Shown one piece after another: positions 52,481 through 61,531 of a stretch of DNA of 64,000 nt. The position numbers and the translations under genes are program-made. The notes below the pieces were generated by a model. That model was not told the DNA's origin, did no database searches, and saw nothing but the letters and a program-made list of their open reading frames with translations. The stretch is from an uncultured Actinomycetes bacterium (GTDB taxonomy: Bacteria; Actinomycetota; Coriobacteriia; Coriobacteriales; Atopobiaceae), in contig OMWE01000003.1 in the NCBI GenBank assembly GCA_900314685.1, forward strand, positions 47,045-111,044, given 5' to 3'. Position 1 is the first letter of the stretch; the number at the start of each line of letters is the position of its first letter.

Positions 52481-53352
52481 GGCCGGAGGAGCTCGATAAG
52501 ACGGACGGTGCCGTCGGGGGCGATACCGACCAGACTGAGGCGGGGACCGTGGACGTGGCTCCTGGCGGCATGCGCCGGATCTGGAGTTGCCTGCGCGAGA
52601 CGCGTCTGGCGGTGATGGTCGTCGGCTGGTGGTTCCTCTTCCTGACGCTCAACACAGACAACTCCCTGGCGCGCCTGCTCAGCGTGGACCCCGACGCATT
52701 CCAGATCGAGGCGTCTGCGGTGGACTATGCGATCGTGGTCGGCGGCTACCTGTGCGCCCTGCTGCTGGCCGTCGCGCTGCTCTGGGTCGGGCTCGGGCGG
52801 CGCGCGTCGCGGGAGATGCTGCAGACACCGCGTGACCCGCGGCTGGCAGGGGGACGCACGCTCGGTAGGTTCGGGAGGACCAAGCTGGCGGTGCTGTACG
52901 CCGCCCTGTGCCTGGCCGCCCTGGTGGTCAGCTCCCTGCTCACGCAGCTTTTACCCAGCGATTATTTCGACAGCCTCCCGTATGTGCTCAGCGATGTGCA
53001 GTTCGAGTCGGCGCGCGTCTGTGCGGTCGTGTGCGTGACCGATCTGTGCCTGATGGCGTTTCACAAGATGGTGGTCGCCACCGCGGTCGCGTGGGCCGTC
53101 GGCACCGAGCGGTTCCGATCCGCGCCCATGTGGAAGTGGGCCGCTGCGGCCCTGCTCGTCTTTGCGGCGGGCAGTCTGCTCAACGCGTCGCCGCTGAGGG
53201 GCCCGGTGCTCTACTGCGCGCTGCTGTACGGGCCCGGGGAGCTGGCATCGGCTTGGTACTTCTACCGCTCGCGCGACCTCGCCTCGACGGTGGCCGTGAG
53301 CTGGGCCGTGAGCGAGCTTTTTGCCTACACTGTCTATGTATTGATTCTGTAA
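52477..53352 (+). CDS. Polytopic membrane protein, unknown function
   Basis: A 291-residue protein with an acidic cytosolic leader of ~40 residues and about six hydrophobic segments from residue 43 on (MVVGWWFLFLTL, YAIVVGGYLCALLLAVALLWVG, AVLYAALCLAALVVSS and others). I do not recognise a family. The start is a GTG at 52477 overlapping the TGA of the propeller-like gene; GGAGGTGA at 52464-52471 is an almost perfect ribosome site and decides it. Overlap with the upstream gene implies that the two proteins act together, perhaps as a membrane pair. PPK2 follows after 17 bases. Confidence 0.65.
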   Translation: MRPEELDKTDGAVGGDTDQTEAGTVDVAPGGMRRIWSCLRETRLAVMVVGWWFLFLTLNTDNSLARLLSVDPDAFQIEASAVDYAIVVGGYLCALLLAVALLWVGLGRRASREMLQTPRDPRLAGGRTLGRFGRTKLAVLYAALCLAALVVSSLLTQLLPSDYFDSLPYVLSDVQFESARVCAVVCVTDLCLMAFHKMVVATAVAWAVGTERFRSAPMWKWAAAALLVFAAGSLLNASPLRGPVLYCALLYGPGELASAWYFYRSRDLASTVAVSWAVSELFAYTVYVLIL

Positions 53353-53369
53353 GGGGCGGAATGGGCTAG

Positions 53370-54269
53370 ATGGCGAAGAAGGCGGACGTGGCAGAGGAAA
53401 TCACCGCAAAGAACTGCGTGTTTGACGGGTCGGGCGAATTCAGGATCGCGGATGCGCCGACGTCGCTCGGTGTCGACCGGGACCGTCGGATCGAGATGGA
53501 GGGGCAGACCGAGAAGAACCTCCTCAAGATGGGCGAGCTGCAGGACCGCCTGTATGCCGACGGCCGCGAGGGCCTGGTGATCCTCTTCCAGGCGATGGAC
53601 GCCGCGGGCAAGGACTCCACGATCAAGCACGTGATGGGAGCCTTCAACCCGCAGGGGGTGTCCGTCCACAGCTTCAAACAGCCGACGTCGACCGAGCTCG
53701 CGCACGACTACCTCTGGCGTGCGGAGTGCGTGATGCCGCCGCGCGGGTCCATCGCCGTCTTTAACCGCAGCTACTACGAAGACGTGCTGGTCGCACGCGT
53801 GCACCATCTCGAGGAGGGGTACAAGATGCCCGCCCGGTGCACCGAGGACGGGCCGGACGCCTTTTACCGACGGCGCTACCGGCAGATCCGGGACTTCGAG
53901 GAGCGCTGCTACGAGGAGGGCTACCGGCTTGTGAAGGTCTTCCTCAACGTAGGCCTCGACGAGCAAAAGGAGCGCTTCCTCGAGCGCATCGACAACCCTG
54001 CCAAGAATTGGAAGTTCTCCTCTGGCGACCTGGCCGAGCGCAAGCTGTGGCCCGCGTACATGGACGCCTACGAGCGGACGATCAACGAGACGGCCAGCAA
54101 ACACGCGCCCTGGTACGTGATCCCCGCCGATCAGAAATGGGTGGCGCGCCTGCTCGTGAGCCAGGCCGTGCTCAAGACGCTCAAGGACATCGACCCGCAC
54201 TATCCCGAGATGCCTGCCGACCAGCGGGAGAACCTCGCTGCCTGCCGCGAGCAGCTGATATCGGAATAG
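53370..54269 (+). CDS. Polyphosphate kinase 2 family protein
   Basis: A 299-residue PPK2 enzyme, which transfers phosphate between polyphosphate and nucleotides. Walker A is FQAMDAAGKDSTIKH and the lid and Walker B region is FNRSYYEDVLVARVH; WKFSSGDLAERKLWPAYMDAYE and APWYVIPADQKW are strongly conserved in the family. A single PPK2 domain is present. Its direction (nucleotide phosphorylation or polyphosphate synthesis) and preference for ADP or AMP are not clear from sequence. Last gene of the icd operon; the convergent mtnA-like gene follows after 37 bases. Confidence 0.93.
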   Translation: MAKKADVAEEITAKNCVFDGSGEFRIADAPTSLGVDRDRRIEMEGQTEKNLLKMGELQDRLYADGREGLVILFQAMDAAGKDSTIKHVMGAFNPQGVSVHSFKQPTSTELAHDYLWRAECVMPPRGSIAVFNRSYYEDVLVARVHHLEEGYKMPARCTEDGPDAFYRRRYRQIRDFEERCYEEGYRLVKVFLNVGLDEQKERFLERIDNPAKNWKFSSGDLAERKLWPAYMDAYERTINETASKHAPWYVIPADQKWVARLLVSQAVLKTLKDIDPHYPEMPADQRENLAACREQLISE

Positions 54270-54306
54270 GACGGACCCGGTACATCCCGCTCGGCAACAG
54301 CCGTCC

Positions 54307-55431
54307 TTATTCGAAAAGCGCGCCCAGGGACTCGGTGTACGGCGGCCTGCAGATGCCCTTCTCCGTGACGATCGCCGTGATCAGGCTGTGGTCCGTGACG
54401 TCGAAGCTGGGGTTGTAGGTCTTGACGTCGGCCGGGGCCATGGGCTCGGCGTACCACATCTCGCGGATCTCCGCGGGGTCGCGCAGCTCGATGGTGATGT
54501 CGTCGCCGGTCGGGCAGGCGCGGTCGATGGTCGATGTCGGGCCGAGCACGTAGAAGGGGATCCCGTAGTGCGCGGCGAGGATGGCGACGCCGGAGGTCCC
54601 GATCTTGTTTGCCGCGTCGCCGTTCATTGCCACGCGGTCGCAGCCCACCATGCAGGCCTGCACCCAGCCCTGCCTCATCACGATGCTGGCCATGTTGTCG
54701 CAGATGAGGGTCACGTCGACGCCTGCGCGCGAGAGCTCGTAGCTGGTGAGGCGGGCTCCCTGCAGCAGCGGGCGGGTCTCGTCGGCAAAGACGTGCAGGT
54801 CATATCCGCGCTCCTGCGCGAGGAAGAGCGGGCCCTGGCCCGTGCCGTACTTGGAGGTGGCGAGGGGCCCGGCGTTGCAATGGGTGAGGACGCCGTCGCC
54901 CGGATGCAAGAGAGTGAGGCCGTACTCGGAGATAGCAGTGCACATCCGCACGTCTTCCTCGTGTATGGCGCGCGCCTCGCGGCCGAGGAGCTCGACGATG
55001 CGGGCAAGGGGAGCGGATGCCGCAGCGTTTGTCTTTGCCACGCCGAGCATGCGGCGGAGCGCCCAGCTCAGGTTGACCGCGGTGGGTCGCGACGAGTTGA
55101 GGTAGGCGGCCTGGCGTTCGAGCTCCGAGAGGAACTCGTCGGTCGTCGGCGCGGGCGTGCGCGCGGCGATATGGCGGGCGAGGACGTAGGCGCAGTAGCC
55201 GGCGGCGATGCCGATGGCCGGCGCGCCGCGGACCTTGAGCCGCTTGATGGCGTCGTACATGGCCTCGGGCGTGCGGAGCTCCTCGTAGACGAGGCGGCCC
55301 GGCAGCTGGGTCTGGTCGATGATCACGACGGCATCGTCGTCCGGGGTCAGGCGGACGTTGCGGGGGTAGACGACGTCCTCGATGGAGGAGCCGGCGGTCG
55401 CGGCAGCGCCGCTCATGGTGGTATCGGGCAT
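54307..55431 (-). CDS. mtnA: Methylthioribose-1-phosphate isomerase (MtnA-like)
   Basis: A 374-residue protein of the MtnA/eIF2B-like isomerase group. [33 protein letters not shown] with catalytic Cys185 and [17 protein letters not shown] with catalytic Asp265 are all present. MtnA converts 5-methylthioribose 1-phosphate to the ribulose form in methionine salvage. No other salvage gene is nearby, so related roles such as 5-deoxyribose-1-phosphate isomerisation are possible. An N-terminal ~20-residue extension precedes the usual start. AAGGAATCCCC precedes the ATG. Confidence 0.9.
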   Translation of the reverse strand: MPDTTMSGAAATAGSSIEDVVYPRNVRLTPDDDAVVIIDQTQLPGRLVYEELRTPEAMYDAIKRLKVRGAPAIGIAAGYCAYVLARHIAARTPAPTTDEFLSELERQAAYLNSSRPTAVNLSWALRRMLGVAKTNAAASAPLARIVELLGREARAIHEEDVRMCTAISEYGLTLLHPGDGVLTHCNAGPLATSKYGTGQGPLFLAQERGYDLHVFADETRPLLQGARLTSYELSRAGVDVTLICDNMASIVMRQGWVQACMVGCDRVAMNGDAANKIGTSGVAILAAHYGIPFYVLGPTSTIDRACPTGDDITIELRDPAEIREMWYAEPMAPADVKTYNPSFDVTDHSLITAIVTEKGICRPPYTESLGALFE

Positions 55432-55635
55432 GGGGATTCCTTCCTATGTGTCCATTCGATTGTGGCACAAGAGGTAGGAGGGTATGCCGTGCTCGTGGCA
55501 ACAAAAAATAATTGTAATAGCTACTGCATAAAACTGTGAATTATTGTCTTATTTGTGATGGTACGAAACAAAACAGAAACATAAAGGGACCTGCCCCTAT
55601 CATGAGACTGACAGACGGGAAAGAGGAGGTCAGCC

Positions 55636-55863
55636 ATGATTTTTGGTAAGAGCGGCACACATCGCAGCCGGAGGGTCAAGGGTCTGCGCCTGAGCTGGAC
55701 GCTCGGGTCGGACGCGGATTTCACCGCGGACGGCGGCTCGATTATGAAGCATTACCGTACGTTTGACCACCGCGATACCACACGCAGCGCGCTTAGCCGC
55801 ATCGCCGTCGGCGGCGACAGCGTGAGCGCCGGCCGGTACGGCAACGCCATTCTCTTCATGTAG
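55636..55863 (+). CDS. 75-residue hypothetical protein
   Basis: A small ORF with a strong AGAGGAGGTCAGCC site before the ATG. The peptide is basic and Ser/Arg/Gly-rich (GTHRSRRVKGLRLSW near the start, GGDSVSAGRYGNAIL near the end) with no membrane helix and no motif known to me. The 204-base gap upstream is AT-rich around 55500-55590 and probably holds its promoter and that of the divergent mtnA-like gene. It converges on the lipoprotein gene with a 26-base gap. Coding is likely but not certain. Confidence 0.5.
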   Translation: MIFGKSGTHRSRRVKGLRLSWTLGSDADFTADGGSIMKHYRTFDHRDTTRSALSRIAVGGDSVSAGRYGNAILFM

Positions 55864-55889
55864 TTTTCGGGGCGAGAGTCCGTCTGAGC

Positions 55890-56474
55890 CTAATACGCCT
55901 GGACGAGGAGCTGGGCGGCGGTGTCCGAGTCGATGCCTGCGGTGGAAGTCATGGAGTAGACGTATCCGTCGTGCCCCCAGATCATTTTGTGGATCAGGTC
56001 GTCCTCGCCGTAGGTGGTGGCCTCGATGCTGTCGTCCGCAGGGCTGGTCACCGTGCCGGTCTGGGCATATTCGTTGTAGTCGCCACTGATGTCGCAGCTG
56101 GCGTTGTCGGATGCCTTGGCCTTGCGCAGCGCGATCTCGTCGTCGCCCTTGAGGTAGCGCATGTCGATCATGGGGTCGTCGGACGTGAAGGCGAGGATGG
56201 TCGAGAGCGAGTAACCGTCGATGTCCTCGGGGCCGTCCATGCCAAAGCCGACGAGGTCGGCGGCCTCTTGCACGGAAGAGACCTCCGTGAAGGGGATATC
56301 CGTGTTGGCCGAGGTGCCGTCGCTCGTATCGGCGTCGGGCACGGTTTCGCTCACCTCTACCGCAGAGCCAGCGGGAGCCTGCTCGGTATCGATCTGGGCC
56401 GAGCCGGTCTCATGGCAGCCTACCAGTGCAAGAGCCAATGCGGTACCCGCGGTGAAATAAATAAATTTATTCAT
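55890..56474 (-). CDS. Lipoprotein, unknown function
   Basis: A 194-residue secreted lipoprotein. It has a signal peptide with basic start and hydrophobic core (NKFIYFTAGTALALALVGC) and a lipobox cysteine at residue 20. An acidic Ser/Thr/Asp-rich linker is followed by a globular domain (VQEAADLVGFGMDGPEDIDGY ... DDLIHKMIWGHDGYVYSM) that resembles the DUF4367-like fold of Firmicute and Actinobacteria lipoproteins; this is a weak likeness. GAGGAGGGTCCC selects the ATG at 56474 over the longer frame to 56606. It stands alone. Confidence 0.75.
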   Translation of the reverse strand: MNKFIYFTAGTALALALVGCHETGSAQIDTEQAPAGSAVEVSETVPDADTSDGTSANTDIPFTEVSSVQEAADLVGFGMDGPEDIDGYSLSTILAFTSDDPMIDMRYLKGDDEIALRKAKASDNASCDISGDYNEYAQTGTVTSPADDSIEATTYGEDDLIHKMIWGHDGYVYSMTSTAGIDSDTAAQLLVQAY

Positions 56475-56580
56475 GGGACCCTCCTCATAACAAGAACCAT
56501 GAAATCCTACCAGAAGCATGGCGGTAGGGGTTTCAGGCTTGTGGAGGATGCCGTTTGCGGAAAACCAGTTGACAGGGCGA

Positions 56581-56606
56581 TTGCCTAGGCAGGGATACCT
56601 AGGCAA
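56581..56606. promoter_or_regulatory. Perfect 9-bp inverted repeat upstream of the lipoprotein gene
   Basis: TTGCCTAGG (56581-56589) and CCTAGGCAA (56598-56606) form a perfect inverted repeat with an 8-base centre, between proA and the lipoprotein start. There is no T-run, so an operator is more likely than a terminator; each arm itself contains the palindrome CCTAGG. Confidence 0.45.
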
Positions 56607-56652
56607 GGGGTATCGCGGTCATGGTGAACCGATTACGCGGTGGATTCGCTGC

Positions 56653-57933
56653 CTAGAGCAGGTCGCGATGGGTGAAGCGTTTCTTGCCGCTGGCATAGTC
56701 GCCCACGATGTCGCCGTGCCCCAGCAACAGGTACTTGTAGGTGACGAGGCCGTCGAGGCCCACAGGGCCGCGGGCGTGGATCTTGCCGGTGGAGATGCCG
56801 ACCTCGGCGCCGAACCCGTAGCGGAAGCCGTCGGCAAAGCGGGTGCTCGCGTTGACATAGACGCCCGCGGAGTCGACCAGCTGGCAGAAGCGGTCGGCGT
56901 GCGCCGTATTGGTCGTGCAGATGGAATCGGTGTGGTGCGAACCGTAGCGGTTGATGTGGTCGCACGCGGCGTCGACGCCGTCGACGAGCGCCACCGTCAG
57001 TGCCATATCGAGGTACTCGTGGCGGTAGCCGTCCTCGCCGAGCGGCTCGACGGGAATAAACGCCTGGACCTCGTCGCCGCCGTGCAGGATCACGCCCGCA
57101 TCCGCGCAGGTGTCAGCGAGGCGGGGAAGAAAAACTGGCGCGATCGCGCGGTCGACGAGACAGGTCTCGAGGGCGTTGCAGGCCGCCACGTACTGGGTCT
57201 TGGCGTCGACGATCAGGCGGAGGGCCTGACCCTGATCGGCGTCCACGTCGATATACATATGACAGATGCCGTCGGAGTGACCCATCACGGGTATCTTGGT
57301 GTGGTCCATGATGTACCGGACAAAGGCATTGGAGCCGCGCGGAATCAGCAGGTCGACCTCGCGGTCGCAGGCGAGCAGCTCGTCGATGTCGGCGTGCGAC
57401 TCTGCCTGCTTGAGGCATCCGTCAGGCAGGCCTGCGGCGACCGCCGCATCGTGGATGAGGGCAAAGAGGACCCTGTTTGTGTTTGCCGTCTCGCGGCCAC
57501 CCTTGAGGATCGCGCAGTTGCCGGACTTGAGACAGAGGGTCGAGATCTGCACCAAGGCGTCGGGCCGCGCCTCAAAGATCACGCCGATCACGCCGATCGG
57601 GCAGGTCACGCGCCGCAGCTCCAACCCCTCGTCGAGCTCGCGGTCGAGCGTGGCGCGGCCGACGGGGTCGGGGAGGGCGACGAGCTGGTCGATGCCCGCC
57701 GTGACGTCGGCGAGCTTGTGCTCGTCGAAGCGCAGACGCTTGACGATCTGCGGGGCGACCTCGTTTGCCTGTGCCGCAGTGAGGTCCTGGGCGTTTGCCG
57801 CAAAGACCTCGTCCGCATGGGCGAGCAGGGCCTCCTTCACGCGGCGCAGGGCGTCGTTGCGGTTATCGATGCCCGTGGCGGCCATGATGGGGGCGTCGAG
57901 TTTCATCTGCTGGGCGTCTTCGCGAATGCTCAT
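56653..57933 (-). CDS. proA: Gamma-glutamyl phosphate reductase
   Basis: A 426-residue enzyme of proline synthesis that reduces gamma-glutamyl phosphate to the semialdehyde with NADPH. PIGVIGVIFEARPDALVQI is the cofactor region, NCAILKGGRETANTN follows, and catalytic Cys252 is in VAACNALETC. IHARGPVGLDGLVTYKY is the usual C-terminal motif. Length is normal. AAGGAGCACGC before the ATG gives a clear start. proB (glutamate 5-kinase) is not adjacent, so the pathway is split in this genome or proB lies elsewhere. Upstream it is divergent from the dacA-like gene. Confidence 0.96.
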   Translation of the reverse strand: MSIREDAQQMKLDAPIMAATGIDNRNDALRRVKEALLAHADEVFAANAQDLTAAQANEVAPQIVKRLRFDEHKLADVTAGIDQLVALPDPVGRATLDRELDEGLELRRVTCPIGVIGVIFEARPDALVQISTLCLKSGNCAILKGGRETANTNRVLFALIHDAAVAAGLPDGCLKQAESHADIDELLACDREVDLLIPRGSNAFVRYIMDHTKIPVMGHSDGICHMYIDVDADQGQALRLIVDAKTQYVAACNALETCLVDRAIAPVFLPRLADTCADAGVILHGGDEVQAFIPVEPLGEDGYRHEYLDMALTVALVDGVDAACDHINRYGSHHTDSICTTNTAHADRFCQLVDSAGVYVNASTRFADGFRYGFGAEVGISTGKIHARGPVGLDGLVTYKYLLLGHGDIVGDYASGKKRFTHRDLL

Positions 57934-58077
57934 GCGTGCTCCTTGTTCGTCTTTGCAGGTAGGATACCCGATACACGTGAACGTGGTGTTAATGGGGTGG
58001 GTATGAATACCTGGCGCGCCATTCCGCTATCCTGAGTAAGGTAAATAGGGGAAGACAATAGCGTCGAGAGGTGGGAA

Positions 58078-59748
58078 ATGACGGAGGGCATGAACTGCAT
58101 CGGCAAGAGGCTCGCGAAGTGCGCGGTGTGTCTTCTCGGCACGGTGCTCACAATCAGCCTGCTCGCCACACCGGCCTGGGCCGCCGACTTTCCCGCGTTT
58201 GCCGACAACGAGTGCGTGATCGTGATCGACGATCAGAGCGGCGCGGTCCTCTACCAGCAGAATCAGGATACCGGCGCCTATCCCGCGAGCACGACAAAGC
58301 TCACGACGGCGCTTGTGGCGCTTGACTACGTGTCCGACAAGCTCGACGACCGCGTGACCGTGGGGTCGGAGGTCAAGCTGACCCCCGCGGGCAGCTCGGT
58401 GGCGGAGCTGAAGGAGGGGGACAGCTTCACCTGGCGTGAGATGTTCTACGCGCTGCTGCTGCCGTCGGGCAACGACGCGGCCCTCACCATCGCCGTCAAC
58501 GTCGCGCGTATGGAGACAGGCAACCCATCGCTCTCCGACAAAGACGCAATCGACGAGTTCGCCCGTCTGATGAACGAGAAGGCGGCCAGCCTGGGCTGCC
58601 AGCACACCCATTACGTCAACCCGCACGGCATACACGACGAGGACCATTACACCACGGCGAGCGACCTGCTCCTGATCGCCCAGGAGGCGCTCAAGAGCGA
58701 CCTGATTCGCGAGGTCGTGAAGAACAGCCACTACGGCTGCACCAGCGGCGAAGGCACGCAGATGGACTGGTACAACACCAACTGGCTGGTCGACGAGACC
58801 TGCAAGAAGATAGACAAGGACGGCATCCTGGTGGACGAGGGCCAGGGCGACGTGGCGAACCCGTACTACTGCGCGGAGGCCACCGGCGTGAAGACGGGCT
58901 CTACGGACCAGGCCGGTCGTTGCCTGGTCTTCACCGGCTCGAATGACGGTATGTCTTTCCTGGCGATCATCCTGCACGCGGCGGACCAACCAACCCTCTA
59001 CGCCCAGGCATCCGGCACGCTCAAGACGGTGCTCGGGCAGTTCGAGCGCCACGTCTGGAGCGACGGCCAGGCGGACGTGGCGGACATCGCGCTCGACAAC
59101 CCAACATTGCCTGACCGCCTGTCCGGCGCGACGCAGCTCGCAGTGACTACCGAGGACGCGTGCGTGACCACGGTGGACACCACGCAGGACATCACGACCA
59201 AGGTCGTGTGGGACGACTCCTACCTGGCGGGCACCGCCGACAGCGGGGTTCGTCGCCTCGTGACCACAGTCGCAAAGGGCACCCAGGTCGCGACGCTCGA
59301 GTGCTATGTGGCGGGGGAGCTCGTCGGAAGCTACCCGCTGGTGGCGACGTCCTCGCACACCCCTTGGGGGACGATGGATTACGTGGCTGTGATTGCGATC
59401 GGCCTGATCGGCGTCGTGGTCGTGGTGATCATCGTCTCGGCGATCGCGCGGGGCGCCTCGAGGAAGCGCAGGCGCTCCGCTGGCAGGTACGACACGACCG
59501 GCTACGGTGGCCCTGGTCGCAACGGCAGCAGCCATGCGCAGGCTCACGGATCCGCGTATCGCGCCGCCTCAAACCGGGAGGCCGAGCCGGAGCGAAACCG
59601 CCAGGCGCAGCCATCGCGCAGCCGTCAGGCGAAACCGACGCGCCGTGCGTCCGACGCGTCATCGATCGAAACGCCCACGAGGCAAGCCAGCGCTGCATCC
59701 GGCAGTCAGGCTGCCGCAAAGCCCCGCTCGCGCCACATGCGGCAGTAG
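58078..59748 (+). CDS. D-alanyl-D-alanine carboxypeptidase (S11 family)
   Basis: A 556-residue penicillin-binding protein of low-molecular-weight class. A signal peptide ends near TPAWAAD (residue ~36). The serine peptidase domain has Ser71-Thr-Thr-Lys74, Ser130-Gly-Asn132 and Lys272-Thr-Gly274. The middle domain is the usual beta-rich C-terminal part. A membrane helix (VAVIAIGLIGVVVVVIIVSA) at ~432-455 is followed by a ~100-residue Arg/Ser/Gln-rich, low-complexity cytosolic tail. The tail is unusual for DacA, which normally ends in an amphipathic anchor. It trims the terminal D-Ala of peptidoglycan stem peptides. GAGAGGTGGGA precedes the ATG. Confidence 0.93.
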   Translation: MTEGMNCIGKRLAKCAVCLLGTVLTISLLATPAWAADFPAFADNECVIVIDDQSGAVLYQQNQDTGAYPASTTKLTTALVALDYVSDKLDDRVTVGSEVKLTPAGSSVAELKEGDSFTWREMFYALLLPSGNDAALTIAVNVARMETGNPSLSDKDAIDEFARLMNEKAASLGCQHTHYVNPHGIHDEDHYTTASDLLLIAQEALKSDLIREVVKNSHYGCTSGEGTQMDWYNTNWLVDETCKKIDKDGILVDEGQGDVANPYYCAEATGVKTGSTDQAGRCLVFTGSNDGMSFLAIILHAADQPTLYAQASGTLKTVLGQFERHVWSDGQADVADIALDNPTLPDRLSGATQLAVTTEDACVTTVDTTQDITTKVVWDDSYLAGTADSGVRRLVTTVAKGTQVATLECYVAGELVGSYPLVATSSHTPWGTMDYVAVIAIGLIGVVVVVIIVSAIARGASRKRRRSAGRYDTTGYGGPGRNGSSHAQAHGSAYRAASNREAEPERNRQAQPSRSRQAKPTRRASDASSIETPTRQASAASGSQAAAKPRSRHMRQ

Positions 59749-59966
59749 CGGCTGTGCCGGAGCCGCCGTGGCGGTAGGCGACTGCACCAGCGGCGTGTGC
59801 GTCCGTCTTTGCAAGGGGTCGCAAGGATCCCCGAGGCTCGGTGCGCGGTATGTATGAGTGTGCGGCGGAGACGGTACAATAAGGTAGCTACAGGTTCGAC
59901 GGGATACAGAGATTCATGCGTCAGCGCCGGGCGGTGCCCGGCGTCATTCGAGACGACCGGAGGGGT

Positions 59967-61349
59967 ATGGCGCTGGAGGTCAAAAAGCCGCGTGCGCCCA
60001 AGGCGCAGGTCGGCGGCACCGACAACGACGAGAACACCGCCAAGGCGCGCAAGGGTGCGCTCTTCTTGGTCGGTGTGCTCGTCGTCTATGTCGCCTATCT
60101 CGTCTTTTCCGGCCAGATGGGCACCTTTGTCGAGGCTCTGAGCGGGGTAGACACGCGATGGGTGTGGGCCGCGGCGCTGTGCTACCTGATGTATTTCGTC
60201 TTTGGCGTGATCGCCTATGTGATTGCGGTCATCATCGACCCGAACTCGCCCGTCGGGGTCCGCGACCTGATGAGCGTCGAGGCGTCGGGAGTCTTTTTCG
60301 GCAACCTCACCCCGATGATGGCCGGGTCCGTCCCGAGCCAGATCGTGCGCCTGACGCGGACGGGGCTCGACCCCGGCGAGGCGAGCGCGACGCAGTTCAC
60401 GCGCTTCATCATGTTCCAGCTGGGCGTCGTGCTCTTCGCAGCGATCATGCTGGTGGCCAAGTTCGGCTTTTTCCTCAGCAGCTACGGCGATATCGTCTTC
60501 CTCAACCTCGTGGTCTTCGGCGTGCACCTGCTCGAGCTCGTGGGCCTGTTTGTGATCTGCCTGTGCCCCGGCTTTGTGCGCCGTGTGGGCAATTCCGCGA
60601 TCCATTTCGCCGACCGCCGCCACTGGCTCAAGGACACCGAGCGCTGGACCGAGGTCGTCAACGTCCAGGTGCAGGAGTTCGCCGACGCCTTCAAGCGCGC
60701 CGCTGCCGACCTGCCGTCCATGGGGCTGACGCTCGTGGTGACGATGGCACAGCTCGCGTGCCTGTACATGATCCCCTGGTTTGTGCTGCACGCCTTCGGG
60801 CGCGACGCCGACTTCCTCGAGTGCCTGGCCGCGGGCTCGATGGTGCAGATGGTCGCGTCGGCGGTACCGCTGCCCGGTGGTACGGGCGGCGCCGAGGGCG
60901 GTTTCGCTCTCTTCTACGGTCCGCTCTTCGGCGACGCCGCGACTGCGGGCTACCTCGTGTGGCGTATCGTGACCTTCTTTGCGCCGACCCTGCTTGCGGC
61001 GCCGCTGCTCGGCCTGCGCTCCAATTCGGGCGTCAGCCTCTACCATCGCTGGATGCGTCTCACGCATCGCGAGTCGCGTACGGCAACGGTACGGGGTGGT
61101 GCCGTGGGCGGATCGGTGCGCGTGAGGCACGGCGGCATCTCCCTCCCGCACCCCGGCAAGAAGGGCGCAAGTCAGCAGTCCGCAGCTACAGCGGCCAAGC
61201 CTGCACAGGCGCAGTCCGCCGCCGCGGACAAGAAGGCGGCGGCGTCAAAACCCGTACCTCCGCGCGGCAACAAGCGCCGTGGCGTCGCATCCGTCGACCT
61301 CAAGGCCCTCCGCGCCCGTGCCAAGCAGAACAAGTCCGACGAGCACTAG
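59967..61349 (+). CDS. Flippase-like/LPG-synthase transmembrane domain protein
   Basis: A 460-residue membrane protein with about eight helices of the LPG_synthase_TM/UPF0104 family (GVFFGNLTPMMAGSVPSQIVRL, SAVPLPGGTGGAEGGFALFYG). No catalytic synthase domain is attached, so it more likely moves a lipid or lipid-linked precursor. A ~110-residue Ala/Lys/Arg-rich tail ends the protein. The start is uncertain: GGAGGGG at 59959-59965 is very close to the ATG at 59967, and a longer frame begins at 59916 without a good site. TACAAT at 59875-59880 is a plausible -10 box. Downstream it converges on gltX. Confidence 0.8.
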   Translation: MALEVKKPRAPKAQVGGTDNDENTAKARKGALFLVGVLVVYVAYLVFSGQMGTFVEALSGVDTRWVWAAALCYLMYFVFGVIAYVIAVIIDPNSPVGVRDLMSVEASGVFFGNLTPMMAGSVPSQIVRLTRTGLDPGEASATQFTRFIMFQLGVVLFAAIMLVAKFGFFLSSYGDIVFLNLVVFGVHLLELVGLFVICLCPGFVRRVGNSAIHFADRRHWLKDTERWTEVVNVQVQEFADAFKRAAADLPSMGLTLVVTMAQLACLYMIPWFVLHAFGRDADFLECLAAGSMVQMVASAVPLPGGTGGAEGGFALFYGPLFGDAATAGYLVWRIVTFFAPTLLAAPLLGLRSNSGVSLYHRWMRLTHRESRTATVRGGAVGGSVRVRHGGISLPHPGKKGASQQSAATAAKPAQAQSAAADKKAAASKPVPPRGNKRRGVASVDLKALRARAKQNKSDEH

Positions 61350-61441
61350 CCCCTGTACCGTGAGCTCGCCGTAGATTGATTGCTGGCGGAATTCGGACAG
61401 TATCCTGAAGTGTGATTGGGCGTCTTTGTAGTAAATAAAGA

Positions 61442-61476
61442 CACGCCCGTGCCGGCAAGATGACGGTACGGGCGTG
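61442..61476 (-). terminator. Terminator of gltX
   Basis: CACGCCCGTGCCG (61442-61454) pairs with 61464-61476 over 13 bp, with one G-U pair and a 9-base loop. On the minus strand it is followed by TCTTTATTTAC. It lies 55 bases beyond the gltX stop. Confidence 0.8.
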
Positions 61477-61531
61477 CAGGTACGGGCGTTTGAGACCGCC
61501 TATGCCTATTTAGGCGTGCGAAGGCTAGCGC

